A stretch of 64,000 nt of DNA from Ancylobacter moscoviensis (GTDB lineage Bacteria > Pseudomonadota > Alphaproteobacteria > Rhizobiales > Xanthobacteraceae), in contig NZ_VMBP01000007.1 of the NCBI RefSeq assembly GCF_007559435.1, positions 62,001 through 126,000 of the forward strand, written 5' to 3'. The notes below the pieces were generated by a model. That model did no database searches and was not told the origin of the DNA. It saw only the letters and a program-made list of their open reading frames with translations. How positions within the stretch are numbered: position 1 is the stretch's first letter; the number at the start of each line of letters is the position of its first letter. The position numbers and the translations under genes were made by a program. This document shows positions 8,444 to 18,353 of the stretch, piece after piece.

Positions 8444-9232
8444 ATGAGACCATTCTCGAAGACGGGGCTTCTGCCGGAGGAGATCGCCCGGTTCGGCGCC
8501 GATCCCGCCGGTACGTTCGCAGCGAACCTTTGCGCCGTCCAGGATCGCATCGCGGCGGCCTGTCATCGCAGCGGACGCCATCCCGAAGACGTCCGTCTCC
8601 TGCCCGTCACCAAGACGGTCCCTGCCAATGTCCTGCGGTTCGCCCATGCCGCGGGGATCTCCGACTTCGGGGAAAACAAGCTCCAGGAGGCTCGCGACAA
8701 ACAGGCCGACCTCGGCGACCTGTCCATCCGCTGGAGCATCATTGGCCATCTCCAGACCAACAAGGTGAAGTATCTGGTCCGGCTGGCGTCGGAGTTTCAT
8801 GCGCTCGACAGCATAAGGCTGGCGGAGGAACTCAACCGCCGGCTCGACGCCCAGAATCGTGACCTGGACGTCTTCGTACAGGTCAATACCTCGGGGGAAG
8901 ACAGTAAATACGGCCTCCGTCCCGACGATCTCCGGCCGTTCATCGAACGCCTGGCGGACTATCCCCGGCTCAAACCGCGCGGCCTGATGACATTGGCTAT
9001 CTTCAGCGCGGAGACGGATCGCGTGCGCGGTTGTTTCCGGCTGCTCCGCGACTTGCGGGACCGCGCCGTTGCCGTCCATCCGGGCCTGACGCAGCTTTCC
9101 ATGGGCATGTCGGCGGATTTCGAGACCGCCATCGAGGAAGGAGCGCACATCGTGCGGGTTGGTCAGGCGATTTTTGGCGCGCGACCGACGGGCGATGCCT
9201 TCTATTGGCCGGGCCTTGCTCCCGGAGCGTGA
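8444..9232 (+). CDS. yggS: YggS/PLPBP-family PLP homeostasis protein
   Basis: A 262-aa single-domain protein with the alanine-racemase-like TIM-barrel fold of the YggS/PROSC family. PLP lysine sits in LLPVTKTVPANVL, followed by ISDFGENKLQEARDK, WSIIGHLQTNKVKY, and the phosphate-binding LSMGMSADFETAIEEGAHIVRVG. The protein binds PLP without known catalysis and helps balance B6 vitamers and amino-acid pools. It lies 298 bases after the MocR-type gene on the same strand; that gap shows no gene I can support. A second true yggS may exist elsewhere in the genome, since this copy is somewhat divergent at its N-terminus. Confidence 0.92.
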   Translation: MRPFSKTGLLPEEIARFGADPAGTFAANLCAVQDRIAAACHRSGRHPEDVRLLPVTKTVPANVLRFAHAAGISDFGENKLQEARDKQADLGDLSIRWSIIGHLQTNKVKYLVRLASEFHALDSIRLAEELNRRLDAQNRDLDVFVQVNTSGEDSKYGLRPDDLRPFIERLADYPRLKPRGLMTLAIFSAETDRVRGCFRLLRDLRDRAVAVHPGLTQLSMGMSADFETAIEEGAHIVRVGQAIFGARPTGDAFYWPGLAPGA

Positions 9233-9515
9233 AGCCCAAGGCAGGATCGCGAGGCGTGGGAACTGCTTCCAACGATGCGCACTTCGACGTCGACAGCGGC
9301 GGTCATAATCGAGGGCACGGGCGTCTCGCCGCGCCTTGGCCGCGTCGTCTTGATACCGATCTGCCCCTGAGACCGTGATGGCGGTGCCATTGATGCGGCA
9401 GGCTTGCGGCTCCGAGCTGCGCCCTTCCGCATCCGCGGATGCGACCAAGAATCGACATCGCTGGCGGTTCCCCATTCGGTTATCCGGCTCGAACCGATCA
9501 TCGAGGGGAACCCCT

Positions 9516-9728
9516 ATGCGCACCACGCTTATCGCTCTTGCTCTCGTCGCCACCTCCACGATCGCCTTCGCCCAGGAAGGCGACCTCGTGACGTACTGCA
9601 AGGCCGACATTGCGCGGCTGTGCAACGGCGTGCAGCCGGGTGGGGGGCGCGTGATGAAGTGCCTGAAGGCGCACACCAAGGAAATGTCGGTCGGCTGCGC
9701 GCAGGCCCTGCAGAAGATGAAGGGCTGA
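9516..9728 (+). CDS. small exported cysteine-rich repeat protein
   Basis: A 70-aa protein with a Sec signal peptide (MRTTLIALALVATSTIAFA, cleaved before QEGD). The mature part of about 50 residues carries four cysteines in the pattern C-x7-C-x11-C-x12-C (YCKADIARLCNGVQPGG...MKCLKAH...GCAQAL), the pattern of the Cys-rich GLG1-type repeat found in small alphaproteobacterial periplasmic proteins. The start is preceded by GAGGGG. The longer frame upstream has no signal sequence and is not used. Function is unknown; two disulfides in the periplasm are likely. Confidence 0.82.
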   Translation: MRTTLIALALVATSTIAFAQEGDLVTYCKADIARLCNGVQPGGGRVMKCLKAHTKEMSVGCAQALQKMKG

Positions 9729-10124
9729 CGTCGCGCCGGTGAGGGGCGGATCGCTTCGAGGGTCTGTCCGTCATCGCCGAGGCGTCCTGATCAGTCGAGC
9801 CGCGCTGGACAAGGGGCTCGACGCGCGAAACAGGGCATCATTTGCCTGCCGCTAGGCCCTTCAGATGCGAGGCATCGGCAGCTCGCCGCACTGGCGCATC
9901 TGAGCGAGGAAGAGCGGCAGGCCGCGCGGCGCGTGTGGCAGGAGCAGAAGGTCAAGCTGCGTGCGATCCGCGCGCAGGGGGCGGTGCATATCGGGGCGGT
10001 GCAGCCCTATGTCGCCCGTCTGAAGAAGCTCGCCTTCGGTCCGTGACCGCCGCTTCCGGCCGTGCGACGGCCTTGGCCGACGGGATACGCCGCGGAAGCG
10101 GACCTTCTCAGGGACGCGGAAGAG
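9729..10124 (+). other. gap with a possible decayed gene fragment
   Basis: About 400 bases between the Cys-rich gene and the tetR stop. The frame of the Cys-rich gene stays open after its stop up to a TGA at 10044-10046. Its last 60 codons read like real protein (LAALAHLSEEERQAARRV, then QEQKVKLRAIRAQ and VARLKKLAFGP), but no ATG, GTG or TTG with a ribosome binding site precedes them. It may be the end of a gene that lost its start, or chance. No family is recognised. Confidence 0.3.
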
Positions 10125-10736
10125 TCATTGCGTGCCCTTCGGCGGATGGGGGCGATGCTGGAGGGCGCCGTCGTCGTCCTCGGAAACCAGGATCTCCTGG
10201 ATGATCTGAGCGAGGGCCGCCTCGATCTGCTCCGGCCTGCTCTCCCTGAGCGGCCCCGCGGCGATCACGTCCTTCAGTATGCCGACACCGCCGAGAACCG
10301 CCGCGATCAGCGTCGCGCGCATCTCCGACAGGCCCTGCTGTCTTTCCGTCAGCGGCGTGACGAAGTCCTCCATGAGGGTGTCGCGCAGCACGCGGGCGGC
10401 TTCCGGGCTGGAAAAGGACCGAATGGCGATGTCGAGGGAGCCGATCTCGTCGGCGCCGCGCTCGCGCATCATCTCCCGGGACAGAATCGCGGCGATGTCC
10501 CCGTCCTCGGCGAACAGCCGCTCCGGCTTCATGGAGGCCTTGAGCGCCTCGCGGAAGAGCTTTTCCTTCGACCCGAAGCAGCGATGCACATAGGCGACGT
10601 CTACGCCGACGTCGGCGGCCAGATCACGCAAGCCGGTCGCTTCGTAGGAGTGCGTGGAAAAGCGTATGATCGCCGCCTTCAGGATGCGCTCGCGCGTCCG
10701 CTCCGGTGCCTGGGAAGGGATGGCTGGCTTCGACAT
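10125..10736 (-). CDS. TetR-family transcriptional regulator
   Basis: A 203-aa repressor-type protein. The N-terminal helix-turn-helix is visible as RTRERILKAAIIRFSTHSYE, then LRDLAADVGVDVAYVHRCFGSKEKLFREAL; the remaining 140 residues form the variable ligand domain. It diverges from the hlyD/rbbA-type export operon, and a perfect palindrome lies in the shared promoter region, so it probably represses that operon and itself. ATG 10736 (MSKPAIPSQAPERTR) is preferred. The open frame reaches 10754 with another ATG. Confidence 0.88.
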   Translation of the reverse strand: MSKPAIPSQAPERTRERILKAAIIRFSTHSYEATGLRDLAADVGVDVAYVHRCFGSKEKLFREALKASMKPERLFAEDGDIAAILSREMMRERGADEIGSLDIAIRSFSSPEAARVLRDTLMEDFVTPLTERQQGLSEMRATLIAAVLGGVGILKDVIAAGPLRESRPEQIEAALAQIIQEILVSEDDDGALQHRPHPPKGTQ

Positions 10737-10790
10737 TATTCCTCGCAGAGCCATTGCACGGGTGGAAATTACGGCTAGCCTGAGAGGTGG

Positions 10791-10804
10791 TCAACAGGTG
10801 TTGA
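10791..10804. promoter_or_regulatory. TetR operator candidate, TCAACA-GG-TGTTGA
   Basis: A perfect palindrome with 6-base arms lies in the 160-base region between the divergent tetR (start 10736) and the HlyD-family gene (start 10897). Position and symmetry fit a site for the adjacent TetR protein. Binding is inferred only. Confidence 0.5.
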
Positions 10805-10896
10805 TTCCGATCAACGACGCAACGCTGCGGGTAGTGTTTGCAGCCTCTAGGAAGATGCATCGAAGGGCGGCTCGGTCGTCGCAACGGGTTGGAAAA

Positions 10897-11964
10897 ATGA
10901 AGTCGCCGAAGAACTGGATTCTGGCCGTCATCTGCGCCGCGCTGATCGCCGGAGCCTATTATGGCTGGCGCCTCTATGCGGGAACTGGATTGCCCGCGGG
11001 CATCGCCAGCGGCAATGGCCGCATCGAGGCGACCGAGATCGACGTGTCGACGAAGGCTTCCGGCCGCATCCGGGAAATCCTCGTCAACGAGGGCGATTTC
11101 GTCACCGCCGGCCAGGTTCTGGCGCGCATGGACACCGCGCAGCTCGAAGCCCAGCGCCGGCAGGCGGAAGCCCAGCTCAAACGCGCGCTGATCAGCGTCG
11201 ACACCGCCCGCAGCCTGGTCGAGCAGCGCGAGGCCGAGCGCACGGCGGCGCAGGCCACCATCGCGCAGCGGCAGGCCGAACTTGACGCGGCCGAGAAGCG
11301 GCTCGCCCGCTCCTCCCAGCTGGTGAAGACGAACGCCGTGTCGCAGCAGACGGTCGACGACGATCGTGCGAGCGAGGAAAGCTCGAAGGCGGCCGTGGCG
11401 GCGGCGCAGGCCCAGCTCGCCGCGGCGGAGGCGGCCATCGGCTCGGCGAAGGCGACGGTCGTCGATGCCGAGGCCGCGGTGGATGCCGCTCGCGCGGCGA
11501 TCGAGAGCATCGTGGCCGATATCGACGACAGCACGCTGGTCTCGCCGCGCGACGGGCGCGTGCAGTACCGCGTCGCCCAGCCGGGGGAGGTCCTGTCGGC
11601 CGGCGGGCGGGTGCTGAACCTCGTCGATCTCGGCGACGTCTACATGACCTTCTTCCTGCCGACGGCCCAGGCCGGGCGCGTGGAGATCGGCTCCGAGGTG
11701 CGGCTCGTCCTGGACGCGATCCCCCAATATGTGATCCCGGCGAAGGTGAGCTTCGTGGCCGACGTCGCGCAGTTCACGCCGAAGACCGTGGAGACGGAGG
11801 AAGAGCGCCAGAAGCTGATGTTCCGCATCAAGGCGCAGATTCCGCCGGAGCTGCTGCGCAAGTACATCCGTTACGTGAAGACCGGACTGCCCGGCATGGC
11901 CTATGTCCGGCTCGATCCCGACGCCGCCTGGCCGGCCAGCCTGAGCGGGAATCTCGCGCAATGA
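10897..11964 (+). CDS. HlyD-family membrane-fusion protein (YhiI-like)
   Basis: The periplasmic adaptor of the export system, 355 aa. It has an N-terminal membrane anchor ([17 protein letters not shown], residues 8-24), a biotinyl-lipoyl half-motif ([20 protein letters not shown]), a long Ala/Glu/Gln-rich coiled coil at about residues 80-205, then the second lipoyl half and a beta-barrel domain. The ATG at 10897 follows GGAAAA and is preferred over the upstream ATG at 10654, which would run through the tetR gene. The stop overlaps the next start (ATGA), so it is coupled to the ABC subunit. Order and size match E. coli yhiI-rbbA-yhhJ. Confidence 0.9.
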   Translation: MKSPKNWILAVICAALIAGAYYGWRLYAGTGLPAGIASGNGRIEATEIDVSTKASGRIREILVNEGDFVTAGQVLARMDTAQLEAQRRQAEAQLKRALISVDTARSLVEQREAERTAAQATIAQRQAELDAAEKRLARSSQLVKTNAVSQQTVDDDRASEESSKAAVAAAQAQLAAAEAAIGSAKATVVDAEAAVDAARAAIESIVADIDDSTLVSPRDGRVQYRVAQPGEVLSAGGRVLNLVDLGDVYMTFFLPTAQAGRVEIGSEVRLVLDAIPQYVIPAKVSFVADVAQFTPKTVETEEERQKLMFRIKAQIPPELLRKYIRYVKTGLPGMAYVRLDPDAAWPASLSGNLAQ

Positions 11965-14729
11965 GTCCGCCCTCCGGGTCGCCGGAGCCGCCGGCGTCGG
12001 TGGTGCGCCTGCGGGATGTCGGGCTTTCCTACGGGACGACCCGCGCCCTCGACGGCGTGAGCCTCGACATTCCCGCCGGGGTGATGGTCGGGCTGATCGG
12101 GCCGGACGGCGTCGGCAAGTCAAGCCTGCTGTCGCTGATCGCCGGCGCGCATGTCGTCCAGTCCGGCCATGTCGAGGTGCTGGGGGGCGACATCGCCGAC
12201 GCCGTGCACCGGCGGCTGACCTGTCCGCGTATCGCCTACATGCCGCAGGGGCTGGGCAAGAATCTCTATCCTACGCTCTCGGTATTCGAGAACGTCGATT
12301 TCTTTGGCCGCCTGTTCGGCCAGGATCGCGCGGAGCGGCAGCGCCGGATCGACGAGCTGCTGCGGGCGACGGGGCTCGATCCTTTCCCCGATCGTCCGGC
12401 CGGCAAGCTTTCGGGCGGCATGAAGCAGAAGCTCGGCCTGTGCTGCGCGCTCATCCACGATCCCGACCTGCTCATCCTGGACGAGCCCACCACGGGCGTC
12501 GATCCGCTGTCGCGCCGCCAGTTCTGGGAACTGATCGACGCCATCCGGCGCGACCGGCCGAACATGAGCGTGATCGTCGCGACCGCCTATATGGAGGAAG
12601 CGCAGGGCTTCGACTGGCTGGTCGCCATGGACGACGGGCGCATCCTCGCGACCGGGACGCCGGCGGAGCTGCTGTCGCGCACCGGCACGCCCAATCTCGA
12701 TGCCGCCTTCATCTCCCTGCTGCCGGAGGAGAAGCGCCGCGATCATCGCGAGGTGGTCATCCCCCCGCGCGCGGGCGACGGCGCCGAGGATATCGCCATC
12801 GAGGCCGAGCACCTCACCATGCGCTTCGGCGACTTCGTCGCCGTCAGCGACGTCAGCTTCCGCATCCCGCGCGGGGAGATCTTCGGCTTTCTCGGCTCGA
12901 ACGGCTGCGGCAAGACCACGACCATGAAGATGCTGACCGGCCTTCTGCCCGCCACCGAGGGCACGGCCCGGCTTTTCGGTCGCGAGGTCGATCCGAACGA
13001 CATCGAGGTGCGCCGGCGCGTCGGCTACATGAGCCAGGCCTTCTCGCTCTATTCCGAGCTCACCGTCCGGCAGAATCTCGATCTGCACGCGCGTCTGTTC
13101 CGGCTGGAGCCGGAGGCGATCCCGGCGCGGATCGAGGAGATGGCGGCCCGCTTCGACCTCGAAGACATCATGGACAGCCTGCCCGACGCGCTGCCGCTCG
13201 GCATCCGCCAGCGCCTGTCGCTCGCGGTGGCGATGATCCACGCGCCGGACATCCTCATCCTCGACGAGCCGACATCCGGCGTCGATCCGGTCGCGCGGGA
13301 CGCCTTCTGGCAGATCCTGTCCGACCTCTCGCGCAAGGACAACGTCACGATCTTCGTCTCGACCCACTTCATGAACGAGGCGGAACTCTGCGACCGCATC
13401 TCGCTCATGCATGCGGGCAAGGTGCTGATCAGCGACACGCCACAGGCGATCGTCGAGAAGCGCGGAGCGCACTCGCTCGAGGAGGCCTTCATCGCCTATC
13501 TCGAGGAAGCGATCGGCGAGAAGGCGACGGCCGGACCGGCCGCGCGCCTCCCGGCGGCGGTGCCGACGGCGACGGGAACCCCGGCCGCCGCCCCCCGCCG
13601 CTTCGATCCGCGCCGCATGTTCGCCTATACGCAGCGCGAGGCGCTGGAGCTGCGGCGCGATCCCATTCGCGCCACGCTCGCCCTGCTCGGCACGGTGATC
13701 CTGATGTTCGTCGTCGGCTACGGCATCAATATGGACGTCGACAACCTGTCCTTCGCCGTCCTCGACCGCGACAACACGACCCTCAGCAACGACTACGTCC
13801 AGCAGATCGCCGGTTCGCGTTACTTCATCGAGAAGCCGCCGATCACCGATTACGCCGACCTCGACCGGCGCATGCGCGCCGGCGAGATCAGCCTGGCCAT
13901 CGAGATTCCGCCCGGCTTCGCGCGCGACGTGTCGCGCGGCAACAAGACGGTGGAGGTCGGTGCCTGGATCGACGGGGCCATGCCCACCCGGGCGGAGACC
14001 GTGCGCGGCTATGTCCAGGGCATGCACGCGGCCTGGCTGACGCAGAAGGCGCGCGAGCTCTACGGCGACCGCGCCATCGTCGGCGACTTCCAGATCGCGC
14101 TGCGCTACCGCTACAACCCCGGCGTCGAAAGCCTCGTGGCGATCGTGCCGGCCATGATCCCGCTGCTGCTGATGATGATCCCCGCCATGCTCGCCGTGCT
14201 CAGCGTGGTGCGGGAGAAGGAGCTCGGCTCCATCACCAATTTCTACGTCACGCCCGTCACCCGGTTCGAGTTCCTCGTCGGCAAGCAGCTCCCCTATGTC
14301 GCGCTCGCCATGCTGAACTTCGCGATGCTGGTCGCCTTCGCCGTCTTCATCTTCCGGGTGCCGCTGACCGGCAGCCTCACCGCCCTGAGCACGGCGGCGC
14401 TGCTCTATGTCTTCGCCACCACCGCCCTCGGGCTGCTCATGTCCACCTTCATGAGCAGCCAGATCGCCGCGATCTTCGGCACCGCGCTGCTCACGCTCAT
14501 CCCCGCCGTGAACTATTCCGGCATGATCGACCCGGTCTCCTCGCTGGAGGGGGCCGGCGCCTTCATCGGGCATATCTACCCGACGACCTATTTCATGACG
14601 ATCGCGCGGGGCGCCTTCTCCAAGGGGCTGGGCTTCTCCGATCTCGCCGGCTCTTTCATCCCGCTGCTGATCGCCGGCCCCGTCCTGATCGGCCTCGGCA
14701 TCGCGCTCCTCAAGAAGCAGGCGAGCTGA
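11961..14729 (+). CDS. rbbA: RbbA-like double-ATPase/permease fusion ABC exporter
   Basis: A 922-aa fusion of two ABC ATPase domains and an ABC-2-type permease. The first ATPase has GPDGVGKSS at residues 47-55, LSGGMKQK near 152 and [10 protein letters not shown]. The second has GSNGCGKTT near 310 and [10 protein letters not shown], with an altered signature ([11 protein letters not shown]) that, as I recall, E. coli RbbA shares. From about residue 545 come a membrane helix, a large extracytoplasmic loop and five helices, as in ABC-2 permeases. E. coli RbbA was also reported as a ribosome-associated ATPase, but the operon here (adaptor, ATPase-permease, second permease) argues for transport. 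Cargo is unknown. Confidence 0.9.
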   Translation: MSPPSGSPEPPASVVRLRDVGLSYGTTRALDGVSLDIPAGVMVGLIGPDGVGKSSLLSLIAGAHVVQSGHVEVLGGDIADAVHRRLTCPRIAYMPQGLGKNLYPTLSVFENVDFFGRLFGQDRAERQRRIDELLRATGLDPFPDRPAGKLSGGMKQKLGLCCALIHDPDLLILDEPTTGVDPLSRRQFWELIDAIRRDRPNMSVIVATAYMEEAQGFDWLVAMDDGRILATGTPAELLSRTGTPNLDAAFISLLPEEKRRDHREVVIPPRAGDGAEDIAIEAEHLTMRFGDFVAVSDVSFRIPRGEIFGFLGSNGCGKTTTMKMLTGLLPATEGTARLFGREVDPNDIEVRRRVGYMSQAFSLYSELTVRQNLDLHARLFRLEPEAIPARIEEMAARFDLEDIMDSLPDALPLGIRQRLSLAVAMIHAPDILILDEPTSGVDPVARDAFWQILSDLSRKDNVTIFVSTHFMNEAELCDRISLMHAGKVLISDTPQAIVEKRGAHSLEEAFIAYLEEAIGEKATAGPAARLPAAVPTATGTPAAAPRRFDPRRMFAYTQREALELRRDPIRATLALLGTVILMFVVGYGINMDVDNLSFAVLDRDNTTLSNDYVQQIAGSRYFIEKPPITDYADLDRRMRAGEISLAIEIPPGFARDVSRGNKTVEVGAWIDGAMPTRAETVRGYVQGMHAAWLTQKARELYGDRAIVGDFQIALRYRYNPGVESLVAIVPAMIPLLLMMIPAMLAVLSVVREKELGSITNFYVTPVTRFEFLVGKQLPYVALAMLNFAMLVAFAVFIFRVPLTGSLTALSTAALLYVFATTALGLLMSTFMSSQIAAIFGTALLTLIPAVNYSGMIDPVSSLEGAGAFIGHIYPTTYFMTIARGAFSKGLGFSDLAGSFIPLLIAGPVLIGLGIALLKKQAS

Positions 14730-14731
14730 CC

Positions 14732-15844
14732 ATGCGCGGCGCCAACATCTTCCAGCTCGGGATCAAGGAACTGCGCGGGCTTGCGCGGGACCCCATGCTG
14801 CTGGTGCTGATCGTCTATTCCTTCACGGTGTCGATCTACACCGCCTCCACGGCCATGCCGGAGACGCTGAACCGGGCGGCGATCGCGATCGTCGACGAGG
14901 ACCAGTCGCCGGTTTCCTCGCGCATCGTCACAGCGTTCTATCCTCCCTATTTCTCCGTGCCCAAACTCATCTCGCAATATGAGATGGACCGGCGCATGGA
15001 TGCGGGGCTCGATACGTTCGCGCTCGACATTCCGCCGAATTTCCAGCGCGACCTGCTGGCCGGCCGGTCGCCGACCATCCAGCTCAACGTCGATGCCACG
15101 CGCATGTCGCAGGCCTTCTCCGGCGGCGGCTACGTGCAGACCATCGTCTCCGACGAGGTCGGCGAGTTCCTGAACCGCTATCGCGGCGGAACCACCGTGC
15201 CGGTCGACCTGGTCCTGCGCTCCCGCTTCAACCAGGAGCTCAACAAGAGCTGGTTCGGCGCGATCACCAACGTGATCTCCTCGATCACCATGCTGTCGAT
15301 CATCCTGACCGGGGCCGCGCTGATCCGCGAGCGCGAGCACGGCACCATCGAGCACCTGCTGGTCATGCCGGTGACGCCGGTCGAGATCATGCTGAGCAAG
15401 GTGTGGTCGATGGGGCTGGTGGTTCTGGTCGCGACCAGCGTGTCGATGATCTTCATCGTGCAGGGCCTGCTCAACGTACCGATCAACGGGTCGCTGACGC
15501 TGTTCCTGCTCGGCACCGGGCTGCTGCTCTTCGCCACGACGTCGATGGGCATCTTCCTGGCCACCGTGGCCGGCACCATGCCGCAGTTCGGCCTGCTGCT
15601 GATGCTCGTGCTGCTGCCGCTGCAAGTGCTGTCCGGCGGCGTCACGCCACGCGAGAGCATGCCGCAGATCATTCAGGACATCATGCTCGCTGCGCCGAAC
15701 ACGCATTTCGTGATGCTGGCGCAGTCGATCCTGTTCCGGGGCGCCGGCTTCGATGTCGTGTGGCCGCAATTCCTCGCGCTCATCGTCATCGGCGGGGCGC
15801 TGTTCCTGTTTTCCCTGCAGCGCTTCCGGAAATTCCTTCGATAG
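14732..15844 (+). CDS. ABC-2-type permease (YhhJ-like)
   Basis: The second membrane subunit of the export system, 370 aa. One N-terminal helix (MLLVLIVYSFTVSIY), a periplasmic loop of about 150 residues, and five C-terminal helices follow the ABC-2 layout, including the LIREREHGTIEHLLVMPVTP segment seen in this family. It starts two bases after the stop of the fusion ATPase and pairs with that protein's own permease half. Downstream at 15918-15943 an inverted repeat (GACGCCG/CGGCGTC) lies between this gene and the convergent PACE gene. It has no T-run, so I do not call it a terminator. Confidence 0.9.
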   Translation: MRGANIFQLGIKELRGLARDPMLLVLIVYSFTVSIYTASTAMPETLNRAAIAIVDEDQSPVSSRIVTAFYPPYFSVPKLISQYEMDRRMDAGLDTFALDIPPNFQRDLLAGRSPTIQLNVDATRMSQAFSGGGYVQTIVSDEVGEFLNRYRGGTTVPVDLVLRSRFNQELNKSWFGAITNVISSITMLSIILTGAALIREREHGTIEHLLVMPVTPVEIMLSKVWSMGLVVLVATSVSMIFIVQGLLNVPINGSLTLFLLGTGLLLFATTSMGIFLATVAGTMPQFGLLLMLVLLPLQVLSGGVTPRESMPQIIQDIMLAAPNTHFVMLAQSILFRGAGFDVVWPQFLALIVIGGALFLFSLQRFRKFLR

Positions 15845-15962
15845 CGCGTTGCGGCACCGGTTCCCTCCGTGGGCCTGCGCCCGCACGTGCGCGGAGCGGG
15901 CCGGCTAGGCCGGGGACGACGCCGGCGGCCGGGAAGCGGCGTCCTCGGTCGGGCCGCGCCGC

Positions 15963-16433
15963 TCAGCCCTGCGCGCCGGGAGGACCTTCGGCGCAGGTTT
16001 GCCGCCAGTCGCGCGCCTGCGGAAGCTCGAAGACCTGATCGAAGGTCCAGGTGAACACGAAGGTGTACACCAGGAAGAAAATCAGGATCGACACTTCCAT
16101 GATGAAGGCGTCGAGCGGGCCGATGCCGTACCACCACATGTAAAGCGGCACGATGCAGATGATGAGACCGGCCTCGAAGCCGATGGCGTGCACGCAGCGG
16201 TGAAGAAAGCGCCGCTCTTGGATGCGTCGCCGCTTTTCCCATTCCTCGAACATGGAATTGTAGAGGTAGTTCCAGGCAACGGCGATGAAGGAGATCGCGA
16301 TGGCGATGGGCAACGAGTGGGAGGGCGGTCCGCCGCTCAGCTCGGACAGGAGGATCGTCGACGCAACGATCGCAATGATCTCGAACAGGACGACGTAAAC
16401 GATGCGGCGAGTGTTTCGCTGCAGGGAAATCAC
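15963..16433 (-). CDS. PACE-family (bacterial transmembrane pair) efflux protein
   Basis: A 156-aa membrane protein with four predicted helices in two tandem pairs, the layout of the PACE (AceI-like) family. Motifs include RIVYVVLFEIIAIV in helix 1, the SFIAVAWNYLYNSMFEEWE segment after helix 2, RFLHRCVHAIGFEAGLI in helix 3, and a WWYGIGPLDAFIMEV loop. PACE proteins export cationic biocides or polyamines by proton exchange. A GTG start at 16433 is chosen because GGAG lies 8-9 bases upstream and the protein then begins at the first conserved residues; no ATG is available there. Confidence 0.82.
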   Translation of the reverse strand: MISLQRNTRRIVYVVLFEIIAIVASTILLSELSGGPPSHSLPIAIAISFIAVAWNYLYNSMFEEWEKRRRIQERRFLHRCVHAIGFEAGLIICIVPLYMWWYGIGPLDAFIMEVSILIFFLVYTFVFTWTFDQVFELPQARDWRQTCAEGPPGAQG

Positions 16434-16600
16434 TTCTGCACTCCAAGACCCGGTCACGCGGTCCAGGCCATTGCGGCGGGTCTGCGTGAGGTTTTCGTCG
16501 GCCGTTCGCCGGATGGGCCGGAAGGCGCCGGGGATCGTCGGCCGGGGCGCTTCTTCTACCCCGGGTGGAGGTTCGGGGGAAGTGCCGCTGCGTAAATGTT

Positions 16601-18163
16601 TCAGGCCTCGCGGCGCCCGCCCTCGTGCGCCTCCGGCGGGCCGGCCGTTTCCTCGTCGCGCATGACGCGGTTTCGTCCGGATGCCTTGGCGCGATACAGC
16701 GCGCGATCCGCCGCGGCCACGAGGTCGGGTACGTCCGCCATGCGGGCGGTAAGCTCGGCCACGCCGATGCTGACGGTGACGGGCGCGTCGAGATTGGGGG
16801 TCTGCGACGTGGCGGTCTCGAAACCCTGGCGAATCCGGTCGGCGACGATTGCCGCGCCCGCCGCGCCCGTATCGGCGAGCAGGGCGATGAATTCCTCGCC
16901 GCCGAACCGCACGCCGAGGTCGCCCGGCCGCCCCAGATGCCGTGTCATGACGGTCGCCAGCAATTGCAGGATAGTGTCGCCGACCGCGTGCCCGTAGCGG
17001 TCGTTGACTGCCTTGAAGTGATCGGCGTCTATCAGGATCATCGAGAGCGGGCGGTCCGTGCGTCGGGAGCGGCGCAGCTCGCGCTCGGCGAATTCCTCGA
17101 AGACCCGCCGGTTGGCAAGGCCGGTCAGAGGGTCGGTGCGCGCGAGCTTCGCCAGCTGGGTCTCGGCGGCCTCGCGGCGCGCGAGTTCGGCGCGCAGCCG
17201 CAGGGAGATGAGCAGGGCGACGGCGCACATCGCGACGATGACCGCGATCGTGATGTAGACGCGCCGGTACCATCCCGAGAACACTTCGTTCTCCGCCAGC
17301 CCGACGCTGACGAGAAGGTCGGTCCTCGGCACGGTGGTGAAGACGTAGAGCCGCTGGGTGCCGTCGGTGACGGCGCGGGCCGAGAAGCTTCCGGTCTGTT
17401 CGGCGAGCATGCGGCGGAAGTTCGGGCTCGCGGACAGGTCGAGATCGACATCGCCGGACCCGTCGAGCGAGGGGTGGCGCATGAGGACGCGCCCCGCCGC
17501 GTTGATCACGGCGATGGCGCCCCGCTGGCCAGGGTCGAGATCGTCGAACATGGCGCGGATCGATGCGAGCCGGACGGCGATCATGACGACACCGTCGAAG
17601 CCGCCGTCGGGGCCCGTGATGCGGCGGCTCAGGGCGATGCTGGGATCGTGGTTCCGCAGCCGGCTGCGGTAGGGCTGGCTGATGAAGGTGCCGACATCGG
17701 CCTGCTGGGGGGCGAGGAAGTAGTCCCTGTCCGAGAAATTGCCGGTGCGGCGCACCGGGGACATCGGGTCGAGGCTGATGTTTCCCTGTCGGTCCAGCAC
17801 CAGCAGGGAGCCGATGAAGCTGACATTGGTGGCGAGGTTCGACAGCAGGAGGATCCGGTCGTCGGCATTCAGCGTCGCGAAGCGATCCCTGTGAAAGATG
17901 TCCGCCGCCAGCTTGAGCGAGAGGTCCCAGAGCGCCAGCTGGCTCTCCAGATGGCTCACGCTGGCCTCCAGCAGGCTGTGTGCCTCGCGCTCCGCCCGCA
18001 GCTCGACATCGTTGTAGGCGGTTCTCAGCGTGTCGATCATGGCGCCGAGGATGGCCAGCGAGGCGACTGCCACCAGCGCGATGATCAGGTCGCCGATCCG
18101 CTTGCGGGGAACGGCTCCTGTCCGCCTGGGACCATTCTGCTCAAGCGGCGGTGTCGGGGTCAT
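16601..18163 (-). CDS. membrane diguanylate cyclase with periplasmic sensor domain
   Basis: A c-di-GMP synthase of 520 aa. A membrane helix (LIIALVAVASLAILGAM) and a second one near residue 320 bracket a periplasmic domain of about 260 residues that resembles a dCACHE/PDC sensor (RDYFLAPQQADVGTFIS, then SRRITGPDGGFDGVVMI). The cytoplasmic GGDEF domain is complete: DPLTGLANRR, RFGGEEF as active site, and an RPGD product-inhibition site exactly five residues before GGEEF. It should therefore be active and feedback-inhibited. No EAL or HD-GYP partner is nearby. ATG 18163 is chosen; the frame is open to 18259. Confidence 0.9.
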   Translation of the reverse strand: MTPTPPLEQNGPRRTGAVPRKRIGDLIIALVAVASLAILGAMIDTLRTAYNDVELRAEREAHSLLEASVSHLESQLALWDLSLKLAADIFHRDRFATLNADDRILLLSNLATNVSFIGSLLVLDRQGNISLDPMSPVRRTGNFSDRDYFLAPQQADVGTFISQPYRSRLRNHDPSIALSRRITGPDGGFDGVVMIAVRLASIRAMFDDLDPGQRGAIAVINAAGRVLMRHPSLDGSGDVDLDLSASPNFRRMLAEQTGSFSARAVTDGTQRLYVFTTVPRTDLLVSVGLAENEVFSGWYRRVYITIAVIVAMCAVALLISLRLRAELARREAAETQLAKLARTDPLTGLANRRVFEEFAERELRRSRRTDRPLSMILIDADHFKAVNDRYGHAVGDTILQLLATVMTRHLGRPGDLGVRFGGEEFIALLADTGAAGAAIVADRIRQGFETATSQTPNLDAPVTVSIGVAELTARMADVPDLVAAADRALYRAKASGRNRVMRDEETAGPPEAHEGGRREA

Positions 18164-18309
18164 GCAGATCCGGAGGGAGTGCGCGGGTTGCGGAAGACTC
18201 GGTCGAACGGGGCTAGGGACGGCGGAGGCCGGGAGATTGCCGCAGGGTTCGGGTGCCAAGGTCTACGAAGTCTGGGTTGCTGGCGGGCCTGGATAAACCT
18301 CGTGCGCGA

Positions 18310-18335
18310 TTAATTTGATTTGCAATACAAATTAA
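18310..18335. promoter_or_regulatory. MarR operator candidate, TTAATTTG-N10-CAAATTAA
   Basis: A perfect inverted repeat with 8-base arms, strikingly AT-rich for this genome, ends 18 bases before the marR start. Its placement over the likely promoter fits autorepression of the marR-FUSC pair. The spacer contains ATTTGCAATA. Confidence 0.6.
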
Positions 18336-18353
18336 ATAGTGGTTCCTGACGCC

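Noticed and set aside
8102-9679. A minus-strand 525-codon frame
   Set aside because: Antisense of yggS and the Cys-rich gene, without a recognisable domain.
12120-14573. Long open frames on both strands in alternative frames over the RbbA-like gene (also 12440-14731 plus)
   Set aside because: The ABC fusion in frame 11961-14729 has all motifs. Only the end of the 12440 frame, from 14732, is a real gene.
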